Origin: Actinospineispora eucalypti
Lineage (GTDB): Bacteria > Actinomycetota > Actinomycetes > Mycobacteriales > Pseudonocardiaceae
Direction: 5' to 3'
DNA length: 64,000 bases
Assembly: GCA_014208095.1 (NCBI GenBank)
Contig: JACHMT010000004.1
Location: 248,001-312,000 of the forward strand
Shown here: positions 17,998 to 25,738 of the stretch, piece by piece
How the letters are laid out: each line of letters starts with the position of its first letter
How positions within the stretch are numbered: the first letter of the stretch is position 1
Translations under genes and position numbers: made by a program
Notes under the pieces: model-generated
The model's database searches: none
Told to the model about the DNA's origin: nothing
Seen by the model: the letters and a program-made list of their open reading frames with translations, nothing else

Positions 17998-18207
17998 CTA
18001 GTGGAACAGGGTGCGCTGCCACTGCTGGTGGTCGGCGGCCGCGCGCAGGTCGTCGTGCAGCCGGACCAGGTCCCGGTCCTCCACCTCGCTGCTGCCCCAG
18101 AGGTGGCCGTAGAGCCGGCTGTGCAGGTGGGCCTGGCGGGCGTGGTTGCGCTCCAGCGCCCAGTAGACCAGGGCAAACGTCACGATTACGATCACGATGG
18201 AAGTCAT
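17998..18207 (-). CDS. Small membrane protein (69 aa), unknown
   Basis: The protein begins with one hydrophobic segment (MTSIVIVIVTFALVYWALE) followed by a charged, His-rich cytoplasmic tail (ARQAHLHSRLYGHLWG). The frame is open further upstream, but the ATG at 18207 places the membrane segment at the start and avoids the divergent gene's control region. It directly precedes purC, 10 bp away. I do not recognise the family. Confidence 0.55.
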   Translation of the reverse strand: MTSIVIVIVTFALVYWALERNHARQAHLHSRLYGHLWGSSEVEDRDLVRLHDDLRAAADHQQWQRTLFH

Positions 18208-18232
18208 GGCAGTAACTCTGCTGTAAACAACT

Positions 18233-18295
18233 TCCTGCCAACAGTGGCATGACTGACCCTGTACAACAATATCCTGCCAAAGTACGCTCGGTGGC
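18233..18295. promoter_or_regulatory. Candidate operators upstream of the GlxA-like regulator
   Basis: TCCTGCCAA occurs twice, at 18233-18241 and 18272-18280, 39 bp apart. Each is followed by TGGCA so that TGCCA/TGGCA pairs form: a tight dyad TGCCA-ACAG-TGGCA (18236-18249) and a looser one reaching the ATG of the regulator. The region is the shared promoter of the regulator and the purC-side genes. An autoregulatory site is an inference. Confidence 0.35.
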
Positions 18296-19258
18296 ATGTT
18301 GCGCACCGTGGCCGCCGTGCTGGTGGAGGACGTGGCGCCGTTCGAGCTCGGTGTGATCTGCGAGGTGTTCGGGATCGACCGGACCGAGGACGGCGTGCCA
18401 CCCTTCGACTACCGCATCTGCGCCGAGCACCCGGGCCGTCCGCTGAGCACCACCATGGGCATGCGGCTGCTCCCCGACCACGGGCTGGACGCGGTCCGGG
18501 GCGCCGACCTGGTCGCCGTGCCGGCCTGCCGGATCCGCGACGAGTACCCGGAAGCGGTCTTGTCGGCGTTGCGTTCCGCCGCCGACTCGGGGGCGACGCT
18601 GCTCTCGGTGTGCAGCGGGGCGTTCGTGCTGGGTGCGGCCGGGGTGCTGGACGGCCGCCCCTGTACCACGCACTGGTACCACGCGGCCGCGTTCACCGCC
18701 CGCTTTCCGGCGGCCAAGATGGACCCGGACGTGCTGTTCGTGGACGACGGCAACGTGATCACCAGCGCCGGCACCGCCGCCGGCATCGACGCCTGCCTGC
18801 ACCTGGTCCGCCGCGAGCTGGGCTCGGCGCCGGCCACCGCGATCGCCCGCCGGATGGTGGTGCCGCCGCAGCGCGACGGCGGCCAGCGCCAGTTCATCGA
18901 GCTGCCCGTGCCGGAGTGCGCCGGGGACAGCCTGGAGCCGGTGCTGCGCCACATGCTGGAGAACCTGGGTTCGGAACACACCGTGGCCTCGCTGGCCCGG
19001 CGCGCGGCCATGTCCGAGCGCACCTTCGCCCGCCGGTTCGGCGCGGAAACCGGCACCACGCCGAACCGCTGGTTGTCCACCCAGCGCGTACTGCGCGCCC
19101 GTGAACTGCTGGAACGCACCACGATGAGCGTCGACGAGGTGGCCGACGAGGCCGGTTTCGGCACCCCCGCGCTGCTGCGTCACCACTTCCAGCGCCTGGT
19201 CGGCGTCACCCCGAGCGACTACCGCCGCACCTTCCGCTGCCCGGAGGAGGCGGGCTAG
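18296..19258 (+). CDS. GlxA-family transcriptional regulator (DJ-1/PfpI plus AraC HTH)
   Basis: The 320-residue protein joins an N-terminal DJ-1/PfpI-like amidotransferase-fold domain (about 1-180, Cys in LLSVCSGAFVLG) to a C-terminal AraC/XylS HTH pair (about 215-310, HTVASLARRAAMSERTFARRF and SVDEVADEAGFGTPALLRHHFQRL). Such regulators act on nearby catabolic or stress genes. It is divergent from purC's operon. Its TAG stop (19256-19258) overlaps the TAG of convergent purB in a shared CTAG. Confidence 0.9.
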   Translation: MLRTVAAVLVEDVAPFELGVICEVFGIDRTEDGVPPFDYRICAEHPGRPLSTTMGMRLLPDHGLDAVRGADLVAVPACRIRDEYPEAVLSALRSAADSGATLLSVCSGAFVLGAAGVLDGRPCTTHWYHAAAFTARFPAAKMDPDVLFVDDGNVITSAGTAAGIDACLHLVRRELGSAPATAIARRMVVPPQRDGGQRQFIELPVPECAGDSLEPVLRHMLENLGSEHTVASLARRAAMSERTFARRFGAETGTTPNRWLSTQRVLRARELLERTTMSVDEVADEAGFGTPALLRHHFQRLVGVTPSDYRRTFRCPEEAG

Positions 19259-20667
19259 AGAATCGGCGCGGGGGTGTAGGTGGCGGCTTCGGGGTGGGCC
19301 TTGGTGAGGTCGGCGACCTGGGTCAGGACGGCGTCTACCTGGGAGGTTGCCGCGCCGGTGAAGGTGAGTGGGTCGCCCAGCCCTAGCGAACCCGGCGGCA
19401 GGCCGAGGCGTTCGTCGCGTTCCAGGCGAGCCAGCAGGTCGTTCTCCGCCTGGCCGCGCTCGCGCATGGCCAGCGCCACCGCGACCGCGTGCTCCTTGAT
19501 CACCTCGTGCGCGGTCTCCCGCCCGACGCCGGCCCGCACCGCCGCCATCAGCACGCTGGTGGTGGCCAGGAACGGCAGGTAGCGGTCCAGCTCGCGAGCC
19601 ACCACCGCCGGGTAGGCGCCGAACTCGTCCAGCACGGTCAGGAAGGTCTCGATCAGCCCGTCCAGCGCGAAGAACGCGTCCGGCAGGGCCACCCGGCGCA
19701 CCACCGAGCAGGACACGTCGCCCTCGTTCCACTGGTTGCCGGCCAGCTCGCCGACCATCGACGCGTAGCCGCGCAGCACGACGGCCAGCCCGTTCACCCG
19801 CTCGCAGGACCGGGTGTTCATCTTGTGCGGCATCGCGCTGGAGCCCACCTGACCCGGCTGGAAGCCCTCGGTGACCAGTTCCTGCCCGGCCATCAACCGG
19901 ATCGTGGTGGCCAGACTGGACGGCCCGGCGGCCAGCTGCACCAGCGTGGTCAGCACGTCGTAGTCCAGCGAGCGCGGATACACCTGCCCGACGCTGGTGA
20001 GCACTTTTGCGAAGCCGAGGTGGGCGGCGACCCGCTGCTCCAGCTCGGCCAGCCTGTCGGACGAGCCGCCGAGCAGGTCCAGCATGTCCTGACCGGTGCC
20101 CACCGGGCCCTTGATGCCGCGCAGCGGGTAGCGGTCCAACAGCTCGGTCAGCCGCTGGTGGGCCACCAGCAGCTCGTCGGCCGCACTGGCGAACCGCTTG
20201 CCCAGCGTGGTGGCCTGAGCGGCCACGTTGTGGCTGCGCCCGGCGATCACCAGCTCCCGGTACTCGCCGGCCCGCCGGGCCAGCCGGGCGAGCATCGCGA
20301 CGGTGCGGTCGGCCAACAGTGCCAGCGCATCCCGGACCTGCGCCTGCTCCACGTTCTCGGTGAGGTCGCGGCTGGTCAGGCCCTTGTGCACGTGCTGGTG
20401 GCCGGCGAGCGCGTTGAACTCCTCGATGCGCGCCTTCACGTCGTGCCGGGTGACCCGCTCGCGCGCCGCGATGGACGCCAGGTCGATCTTGTCGATCACC
20501 CGCTCGTAGTCGGTGATCGCCTCCGCCGGCACCGCGACGCCCAGCTCGCGCTGTGCACGCAGCACGGCCAGCCATAGCCGTCGCTCCAGCAGGATCTTGT
20601 GCTCGGGGGAGAACAGCCGCGCCATCTCGGCGCTCGCGTAGCGGTTGGCCAGTACGTTCGGGATCAC
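19255..20667 (-). CDS. purB: Adenylosuccinate lyase
   Basis: PurB cleaves SAICAR and adenylosuccinate, acting twice in purine synthesis. The conserved signature GSSAMPHKMNTRSCERVNGL (fumarase/aspartase superfamily) is intact, as are TSRDLTENVEQAQ and GVGTGQDM-like segments. The open frame extends upstream, but the product should start near VIPNVLANRYASAEM, as in mycobacterial PurB; the GTG at 20667 fits and gives 470 residues. The upstream membrane-protein gene ends 11 bp before it. It is convergent with the GlxA-like gene and shares its CTAG stop. Confidence 0.94.
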   Translation of the reverse strand: MIPNVLANRYASAEMARLFSPEHKILLERRLWLAVLRAQRELGVAVPAEAITDYERVIDKIDLASIAARERVTRHDVKARIEEFNALAGHQHVHKGLTSRDLTENVEQAQVRDALALLADRTVAMLARLARRAGEYRELVIAGRSHNVAAQATTLGKRFASAADELLVAHQRLTELLDRYPLRGIKGPVGTGQDMLDLLGGSSDRLAELEQRVAAHLGFAKVLTSVGQVYPRSLDYDVLTTLVQLAAGPSSLATTIRLMAGQELVTEGFQPGQVGSSAMPHKMNTRSCERVNGLAVVLRGYASMVGELAGNQWNEGDVSCSVVRRVALPDAFFALDGLIETFLTVLDEFGAYPAVVARELDRYLPFLATTSVLMAAVRAGVGRETAHEVIKEHAVAVALAMRERGQAENDLLARLERDERLGLPPGSLGLGDPLTFTGAATSQVDAVLTQVADLTKAHPEAATYTPAPIL

Positions 20668-20678
20668 GTCGGGCCAGC

Positions 20679-21416
20679 TTACAGTTCGTCCGCCATGTCG
20701 CTGACGATCTGGCGGAGCAGGTCCTTGAACGGCACCCGGCCGGGCTTGACGGACAGGCTGTTCAGGGTCAGCCAGCCGCCGTCGTCGGTGGGCGTGCCGG
20801 TGGTGACCACTCCGCCGCCCGGCGGGACCTGCACGTTGATCTGGTTGGTGGGCCGGGGCGACAGGATTACCTGCAACGAGCCCTGGATGCCGTTGTCGTT
20901 GACGTCCACCTCGAAGCCGCGCCCGTTCGGCGGGCACTGCGCGGAGGCCGGCAGCGGGCGGGGGTGCAGCCCGCGCACCTCCGGCAACGCCTCACCGAGC
21001 ATTCGGAACAGCTCGTCGTCCACGCGCGCGCAGTTGTCCAGGCGCTTCTGTGGCGCGGCGCCGAACGGTGCCGGCTGGGGGATGGCGTCGGAGCGGGCCT
21101 CCGGCGCGTCCATGTAGGGGACGATCGAGCGGGCGTTCGGCGCGGGCTCCGCGCCGGCCAGCGTCGAGTCGGAGGAAGGCGTCGAGCCGAGCAGGCTGGC
21201 GCCGCCCAGCCCGACCGCGCCCAACCCGGCGGCGGCCAGCACCGCGGCGGCCAGCGCGGTGCCGCCGATCACCCGCTGCCGCTTCCGGATCCGGGCGCGC
21301 TCGGAACCGGCCAGCACGTCGGCGTGGTCGAAGGTGGGCGGCGGGGCGCCCTGCGCGGCGGAGTCGGCGGCGTCCCGGAACAGCTCGGCGAGCGCGCGAT
21401 CATCCATCTTGGCCAC
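20679..21416 (-). CDS. Single-pass membrane protein next to sigma factor, possible anti-sigma partner
   Basis: The 245-residue protein has a cytoplasmic N-terminal part (DDRALAELFRDAADSAAQG), a basic stretch (ERARIRKRQR), one membrane segment (VIGGTALAAAVLAAAGLGAVGLGG) and an outer domain with two Cys residues. It lies 33 bp downstream of a SigE-family sigma gene on the same strand, the usual place for a regulator of that sigma factor, but I see no zinc-binding anti-sigma motif. The start is GTG at 21416 or ATG at 21407; a GGGAGGAGG sequence suits the ATG better. The function is inferred from context only. Confidence 0.6.
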   Translation of the reverse strand: MAKMDDRALAELFRDAADSAAQGAPPPTFDHADVLAGSERARIRKRQRVIGGTALAAAVLAAAGLGAVGLGGASLLGSTPSSDSTLAGAEPAPNARSIVPYMDAPEARSDAIPQPAPFGAAPQKRLDNCARVDDELFRMLGEALPEVRGLHPRPLPASAQCPPNGRGFEVDVNDNGIQGSLQVILSPRPTNQINVQVPPGGGVVTTGTPTDDGGWLTLNSLSVKPGRVPFKDLLRQIVSDMADEL

Positions 21417-21449
21417 CTCCTCCCTTCACCTGGGCTGCCACGTGCACTA

Positions 21450-22019
21450 TCACGCGGTCCGTAGATCATCCAGTGCGGAACCCAGCACCGACCGCAGGGC
21501 GGTCAGGCCGTGGGCCGCCTGGCTCTTCACCGTGCCCTGGCGGCAACCCAGGGCCGCGGCGGTCGCCGCGACGTCCAGGCCCTCCAGGTAACGCAACACC
21601 AGTACCGCCCGCTGCCTGGGGGGCAGCTTGCGCAGTCCGTCGACCAGGGCCTCCCGGGTGGCGACCCCGTCCGCCGTGCCGTCCTCGCGTGCCGGTGGCT
21701 CCGGCAGCTCGGACACCATCCGCTCGCGGCGCCACGGCCGGCGCGACTCGTCGATCGAGGCCCGCACCAGCGTTCGCCGCACGTAGGCATCCAGCGCGGC
21801 CGGCTCGCGGATGCTGTCCCACTTGCGGTGCAGCGCCACGAAGGCGGTCTGCGCGAGATCGTCGGCGCGGTGCCAGTCGCCGCAGAGCAAGAAGGCACTC
21901 CGGCGCACGGCATCACGCCGCGACCGGAAGTACTCCTCGAACGCCTGCTCGGCGGCTGGGTCCACCCCGAACCTTCCTACGCAAAGACTGGACGTAACTG
22001 GCCGGCCGTGTGGTTGCAC
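21450..22019 (-). CDS. SigE-family ECF RNA polymerase sigma factor
   Basis: The protein has region 2 (FEEYFRSRRDAVRRSAFLLCGDWHRADDLAQTAFVALHRKW) and region 4 (LRKLPPRQRAVLVLRYLEGL followed by VAATAAALGCRQGTVKSQAAHG). This is the short SigE-like ECF type common in actinomycetes. The true start may be the GTG about 20 codons in (VDPAAEQAFEEYF), since the first residues are not conserved-looking. It is cotranscribed with the membrane protein downstream and divergent from the threonine aldolase gene. Confidence 0.88.
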   Translation of the reverse strand: MQPHGRPVTSSLCVGRFGVDPAAEQAFEEYFRSRRDAVRRSAFLLCGDWHRADDLAQTAFVALHRKWDSIREPAALDAYVRRTLVRASIDESRRPWRRERMVSELPEPPAREDGTADGVATREALVDGLRKLPPRQRAVLVLRYLEGLDVAATAAALGCRQGTVKSQAAHGLTALRSVLGSALDDLRTA

Positions 22020-22051
22020 GGCGGCTGTTTCAATATGTCAGCGTGCGACAA

Positions 22052-23086
22052 ATGAGTAGAACCGGGGTATCTCGAACGATTGACCTGCGCTCCGACACGG
22101 TGACCCGTCCGGACGCCAAGATGCGCGGCGCAATGGCCGACGCCGACGTGGGTGACGACGTGCTCGACGGCGACCCCACCCTGCTCGAGCTGGGTGAACG
22201 CGTCGCCGAGTTGCTCGGCGTGCCGGCCGCGCTGTGGGTGCCGAGCGGTTCCATGGGCAACCTGATCGCGCTGCTCGCCCACCTCGACCGGGGTGACGCC
22301 TTCCTCGCGCCGGCCGGCGCGCACGTGCTGGACGCGGAGCTGGGCACCCCGGCCTGGCTGGCCGGCGGCATGCCGCGTGAGCTGGCGCACGACGCCGGCC
22401 CGGGCAAGGTCAGCCCGGCGGCCGTGCTCGCGGCGGCGGGCACCCCCGGGCCGTACTACACGCTGCGCCACACCCTGTTGTGCCTGGAGAACACCCACAT
22501 GGCGGCGGGCGGCGTGGTCCTGACCGTCGCGGAGGTCGCGGATCTGGTCGCCGCCGCCCGCTCGCGCGGGCTGCGGGTGCACCTGGACGGCGCCCGTCTG
22601 TGGCACGCCTCGGTGGCGCTGGGCGTGCCGCCGGCGGAGCTCACCCGGGGCGTGGACACGGTGCAGGTGTGCCTGAGCAAGGCCCTGGGCGCTCCGGTCG
22701 GCTCGGTGGTGGCCGGCTCGGCGGAGTTCGTGGAGGAGGCGCGGCGGCTGCGCAAGATGCTTGGCGGCGGCGTCCGGCAGGGCGGCGTGCTCGCGGCGGC
22801 CGGCCTGGTGGCGCTGGACAACATCCCGAGGCTGGCCGACGACCACGCCCGCGCCGCCCGGTTGGCGGCCGGCCTGGCCGACCGCGGTTGGCGGGTCAAC
22901 AAGCCGGACACGAACATCGTCCTGGTCGACCCGCCTTCGCCGGCCGCGCTGCCCGAGGTCCTGGCCAACTGGGCGCAAGCCGGCATAGCGGCCGGCCCGA
23001 TGGGCGGCCGGATCCGGCTGGTGACCCACGGCGACCTGACCGACGCCGACATCGACGCCGTGCTCGACCGCATCCAGAGTCCCTAG
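22052..23086 (+). CDS. Low-specificity L-threonine aldolase
   Basis: This PLP enzyme cleaves L-threonine and allo-threonine to glycine and acetaldehyde. It has IDLRSDTVTRPDAKMRGAM at the start, LENTHMAAGGVVL, VHLDGARLWHASVALG, and the PLP lysine in VCLSKALGAPVGSVV. I place the start at the ATG at 22052 (MSRTGVSRTIDLRSD); the open frame begins at 22010 but would overlap the divergent sigma gene. It is convergent with the aminotransferase, 11 bp apart. Confidence 0.92.
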   Translation: MSRTGVSRTIDLRSDTVTRPDAKMRGAMADADVGDDVLDGDPTLLELGERVAELLGVPAALWVPSGSMGNLIALLAHLDRGDAFLAPAGAHVLDAELGTPAWLAGGMPRELAHDAGPGKVSPAAVLAAAGTPGPYYTLRHTLLCLENTHMAAGGVVLTVAEVADLVAAARSRGLRVHLDGARLWHASVALGVPPAELTRGVDTVQVCLSKALGAPVGSVVAGSAEFVEEARRLRKMLGGGVRQGGVLAAAGLVALDNIPRLADDHARAARLAAGLADRGWRVNKPDTNIVLVDPPSPAALPEVLANWAQAGIAAGPMGGRIRLVTHGDLTDADIDAVLDRIQSP

Positions 23087-23097
23087 GCGACGAGCCC

Positions 23098-24273
23098 TCA
23101 GGCCAGGAACGACTCCAGGCGGCGCAACGCCTCGCGGATGTCCTCGGTGGCACCGGCGAAGGAGAGCCGGATGAACTCGTTGCCCCGCACCGGGTCGAAG
23201 TCGATGCCGGGCGCGACGGCCACCCCGGTGGCGTTGAGCAGCGTCCGGCAGAAGGCCATCGAGTCATGGGTCAGGTGGCTGACGTCGGCATAGGTGTAGA
23301 ACGCGCCGTCCGCCGGGGCCAGCCTGTCGATGCCCAGCCGGGGCAGCCCGTCCAGCAACAGCGAGCGGTTCACCGCGTACCGCGCCACGTGCGACTGCGC
23401 CTCGGCCAGGCTGGCCGGGTCGAACGCGGCCAGCGCGGCGTACTGCGACAGCGCGGGCGGGCAGACGGTGAAGTTGCCGGTCAGCCGGTCCGCCGCGGCG
23501 CGCAGCTCGGGCGGCAGCAGCAGCCAACCGAGCCGCCAACCGGTCATGGACAGGTACTTGGAGAACGAGTTGACCACGATCGACTCGCGCGAGGTCTGCC
23601 AGGCGCAGCTGGTCGCGGGCGTATCCGGGTAGCCGATGCCGTGGTAGATCTCGTCGCTGACCAGCCGCACGCCTTCCGACTCGCACCAGCGCGCGATCGC
23701 GGCGAGCTCTCCTGGGGCGAGCACCGTGCCGGTCGGGTTGGCCGGGCTGGCCACGATCACCCCGCGCAGCGGCTCGGCGCGGTGCTGCTCGGCCAGCATC
23801 GCGACGGTCGGCTGGAACCGGGTCTCCGGCCCGCAGTCCAGCTCCACCACCCGGCAGCCCAGCGCGGACAGGATGTTGCGGTAGCAGGGGTAACCGGGCC
23901 GCGCCATCGCCACCCGGTCGCCGACGTCGAACGCGGCCAGGAAGGCCAGCAGGAAACCGCCCGAGGACCCGGTGGTGACCACGACGTCCTCGAGGTCCAC
24001 CGGCACCCCGTAGGCCCGGGAGTAGTGGCCGGCGATGGCCTCGCGCAGCTCGGGCAGCCCGGTGGTGACCGTGTAGCCGAGCACCTCCGACTCGATCGCC
24101 TTGACCGCCGCCGCGCGCACCGGTGCCGGCGCCCCGGTGGACGGTTGGCCGGCGGACAGGCTGACCAGGTCGCCGTGTGTGCGCTGTCGCTGGGCGGCCG
24201 CCGCCCAGACGTTCATCACGTGGAAGGGCGGCACCGCCGCGCGCTGGGCGACGGTGAGACGGTTGTCGTTCAT
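23098..24273 (-). CDS. Class I/II pyridoxal-phosphate aminotransferase
   Basis: The 391-residue fold-type I aminotransferase has LSAGQPSTGAPAPV, GYTVTTGLPELREAIAGHY, TTGSSGGFLLAFLAAFDVGD, SPANPTGTVL, VSDEIYHGI and the PLP lysine in VVNSFSKYLSMTGWRLGW. It is of the aspartate/alanine type; the exact amino acid cannot be read. Its ATG overlaps the upstream stop as TGATG, so translation is coupled to the transglycosylase gene. The frame stays open for another 880 bp upstream, but that part is a shadow of the upstream genes. Confidence 0.92.
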   Translation of the reverse strand: MNDNRLTVAQRAAVPPFHVMNVWAAAAQRQRTHGDLVSLSAGQPSTGAPAPVRAAAVKAIESEVLGYTVTTGLPELREAIAGHYSRAYGVPVDLEDVVVTTGSSGGFLLAFLAAFDVGDRVAMARPGYPCYRNILSALGCRVVELDCGPETRFQPTVAMLAEQHRAEPLRGVIVASPANPTGTVLAPGELAAIARWCESEGVRLVSDEIYHGIGYPDTPATSCAWQTSRESIVVNSFSKYLSMTGWRLGWLLLPPELRAAADRLTGNFTVCPPALSQYAALAAFDPASLAEAQSHVARYAVNRSLLLDGLPRLGIDRLAPADGAFYTYADVSHLTHDSMAFCRTLLNATGVAVAPGIDFDPVRGNEFIRLSFAGATEDIREALRRLESFLA

Positions 24274-25229
24274 CAATAGCCACGGTAGTCGCCCCCGGAC
24301 TCCAAACCGCGCACGCCGGGCACAGCGGAGACCGATCCGTACCGGGCCACCGCGTACCGCACGCCGGCGATGATGTTGTCCACCGGATCCAGGATCTTGT
24401 CGTGGCCGGGCAGGTGGAAGCGCTCGAAGGTCGGCTCGATCGTCTGCATCAGTCCCATGGACGGCGTGCCCCGCGCGGCGTTGGCGTCCCAGTTGTTCAC
24501 CGCCGACGGGTTGCCGCTGGACTCGTGCTTGATGATCGTGGCGATCGCGTCCGGGTCCATCTGCTCCGGGCGGTAGCCGTGTTGCAGCAGGATCTCCCGC
24601 GCCTGCGCTATCCACTCCCGCACGTTGCCTCCCCGATGCTGCTCCGGTGACTTCCTCGGCTCGGGTACCCGGGGAGCCGGTTCGGAACGCTCCGCCGGCG
24701 AATGACGACGCCGGGGCAGGTGGTGTACGGGTGGCGTGCCCGGCGCCGGATCGGGTGCTGGCCGCCGGGCGGGCGGTTGTTCCCGCGGCCGGGCGGGCGG
24801 CCGTTCGACGGGCGGGCGTTTGTTCGGCTCGCCAGGTGGCCGTTTTCCGGGCTGGCCGGGTTGCCGCCGGGCGGGCGGGATGGGTGGCCGCGCGGCGGGC
24901 GGCCCCGGTGGTCGTGGCGCCGGACGGGGTCGCGGATGTCCGCGCGGCACCGAGACCGCGTCGATCGCCCGGCACCCGGACTCCACCGCCGCGAGATCGG
25001 CCACGATCCGCTCCGCCAGCGCCGGCCCGCCCCGGCGCGCCGACTCGCCGGCCACCCGCAGCGCCTCGGCCATCCGCAGGCAGGCCCGCTCGAAGCCGAG
25101 CGCCCACTCCTCGTAGCGCAGCGCGGCCGGCCCCCGCCAGCCGACCTCCAGCCAACCGAGGAACGCCGTCGGCGTGCGACCGGCGGAGTTGAGCAACCAG
25201 GACGCCTCGACCCAGTGGCGTTCGTTCAT
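24273..25229 (-). CDS. Lytic transglycosylase with WXG-like N-terminus and Pro-rich linker
   Basis: The 318 residues have three parts. The helical N-terminus (about 1-100) contains GWRGPAALRYEEW, a W-x-G turn like those of ESX/WXG100 substrates. A long linker of P, R, A and G repeats (about 105-215) follows. The C-terminal SLT domain (about 225-318) carries the catalytic Glu in IIKHESSGNPSAVNNWD and the GLMQTIEPTF motif. It should cut peptidoglycan outside the cell, yet no Sec signal is seen, so secretion through an ESX-type system is an attractive inference. It is coupled at both ends: ATGA overlap with the upstream gene and TGATG with the aminotransferase. Confidence 0.8.
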   Translation of the reverse strand: MNERHWVEASWLLNSAGRTPTAFLGWLEVGWRGPAALRYEEWALGFERACLRMAEALRVAGESARRGGPALAERIVADLAAVESGCRAIDAVSVPRGHPRPRPAPRPPGPPAARPPIPPARRQPGQPGKRPPGEPNKRPPVERPPARPREQPPARRPAPDPAPGTPPVHHLPRRRHSPAERSEPAPRVPEPRKSPEQHRGGNVREWIAQAREILLQHGYRPEQMDPDAIATIIKHESSGNPSAVNNWDANAARGTPSMGLMQTIEPTFERFHLPGHDKILDPVDNIIAGVRYAVARYGSVSAVPGVRGLESGGDYRGY

Positions 25230-25513
25230 CCCGCGCACCGCCGGATCCGCTCGGCCACGTCGGTATCGGTCGTGCCCAGCTCGGTGGCGCACGCGTCGAG
25301 CGCCCTGGCCGCGGCGGTCAGCCGGGTGGCCGCCGAGGACAGCGCACGGCAGCACGCCAGCTCGACGAGCGCGGCGACCGCGGCGGCGGGCGGATCCCCC
25401 GGCGGCGGGGTCGGCGGCCGCGCCGCGCGGGCGTCCAGCCACGTGGTGACCTCGGTGGCCCGGCGGTTCAGCTCGGCCCCGACCTGCCTCATGTCCTGCA
25501 GCACGTAGCGCAT
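25226..25513 (-). CDS. Small helical protein, possible ESX-type partner of the transglycosylase
   Basis: The 95-residue, Ala-rich, all-helical protein (YVLQDMRQVGAELNRRATEVTTW ... ALVELACCRALSSAATRLTAAARALDACATEL) has a Pro-rich break in the middle, giving a helix-turn-helix-like hairpin of the size of WXG100/EspC proteins. It lacks an obvious WXG motif. Its stop overlaps the start of the transglycosylase gene, so the two are made together. Starts at GTG 25516 and ATG 25513 are equivalent. The function is inferred from context. Confidence 0.5.
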   Translation of the reverse strand: MRYVLQDMRQVGAELNRRATEVTTWLDARAARPPTPPPGDPPAAAVAALVELACCRALSSAATRLTAAARALDACATELGTTDTDVAERIRRCAG

Positions 25514-25610
25514 CACGCCAGTACGGACGGCTCCCGCCGGCCGGCGGTTCCATCCGATCGCGAACTGGGCGCGGGCCGGGACCGGGGAGTAGGTAACCTT
25601 GCGGGGTGCC

Positions 25611-25683
25611 GGGCCTCTAGCTCAACCGGCAGAGCAGCGGACTTTTAATCCGCGGGTTCGGGGTTCGATCCCCCGGGGGCCCA
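25611..25683 (+). tRNA. tRNA-Lys (UUU)
   Basis: A complete cloverleaf can be drawn: acceptor GGGCCTC with GGGGCCC, D-stem GCTC/GAGC, anticodon stem GCGGA/TCCGC with loop CTTTTAA (anticodon TTT), T-arm CGGGG-TTCGATC-CCCCG, discriminator A. CCA is not encoded. Its 3' half is the left attachment site of the integrative element, so the functional tRNA is restored by element DNA. Confidence 0.96.
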
Positions 25684-25684
25684 C
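25647..25684 (+). repeat. attL core
   Basis: This 38-bp sequence starts AATCCGCGGGTTCGGG and ends GGGGGCCCAC. It covers the 3' part of the anticodon arm, the T-arm and the acceptor end of tRNA-Lys. It is identical to 35415-35452. The integrase gene begins 55 bp beyond it. Confidence 0.92.
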
Positions 25685-25738
25685 TGTTTTACCTGGTCAG
25701 AAGGCCGGGCGGCGATACGGGTTGATCAAGCCCCACGT

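Noticed and set aside
23098..25155. A 685-codon open frame joining the aminotransferase with upstream sequence
   Set aside because: The upstream 290 codons are the out-of-frame shadow of the transglycosylase gene; the aminotransferase starts at the TGATG overlap at 24273.
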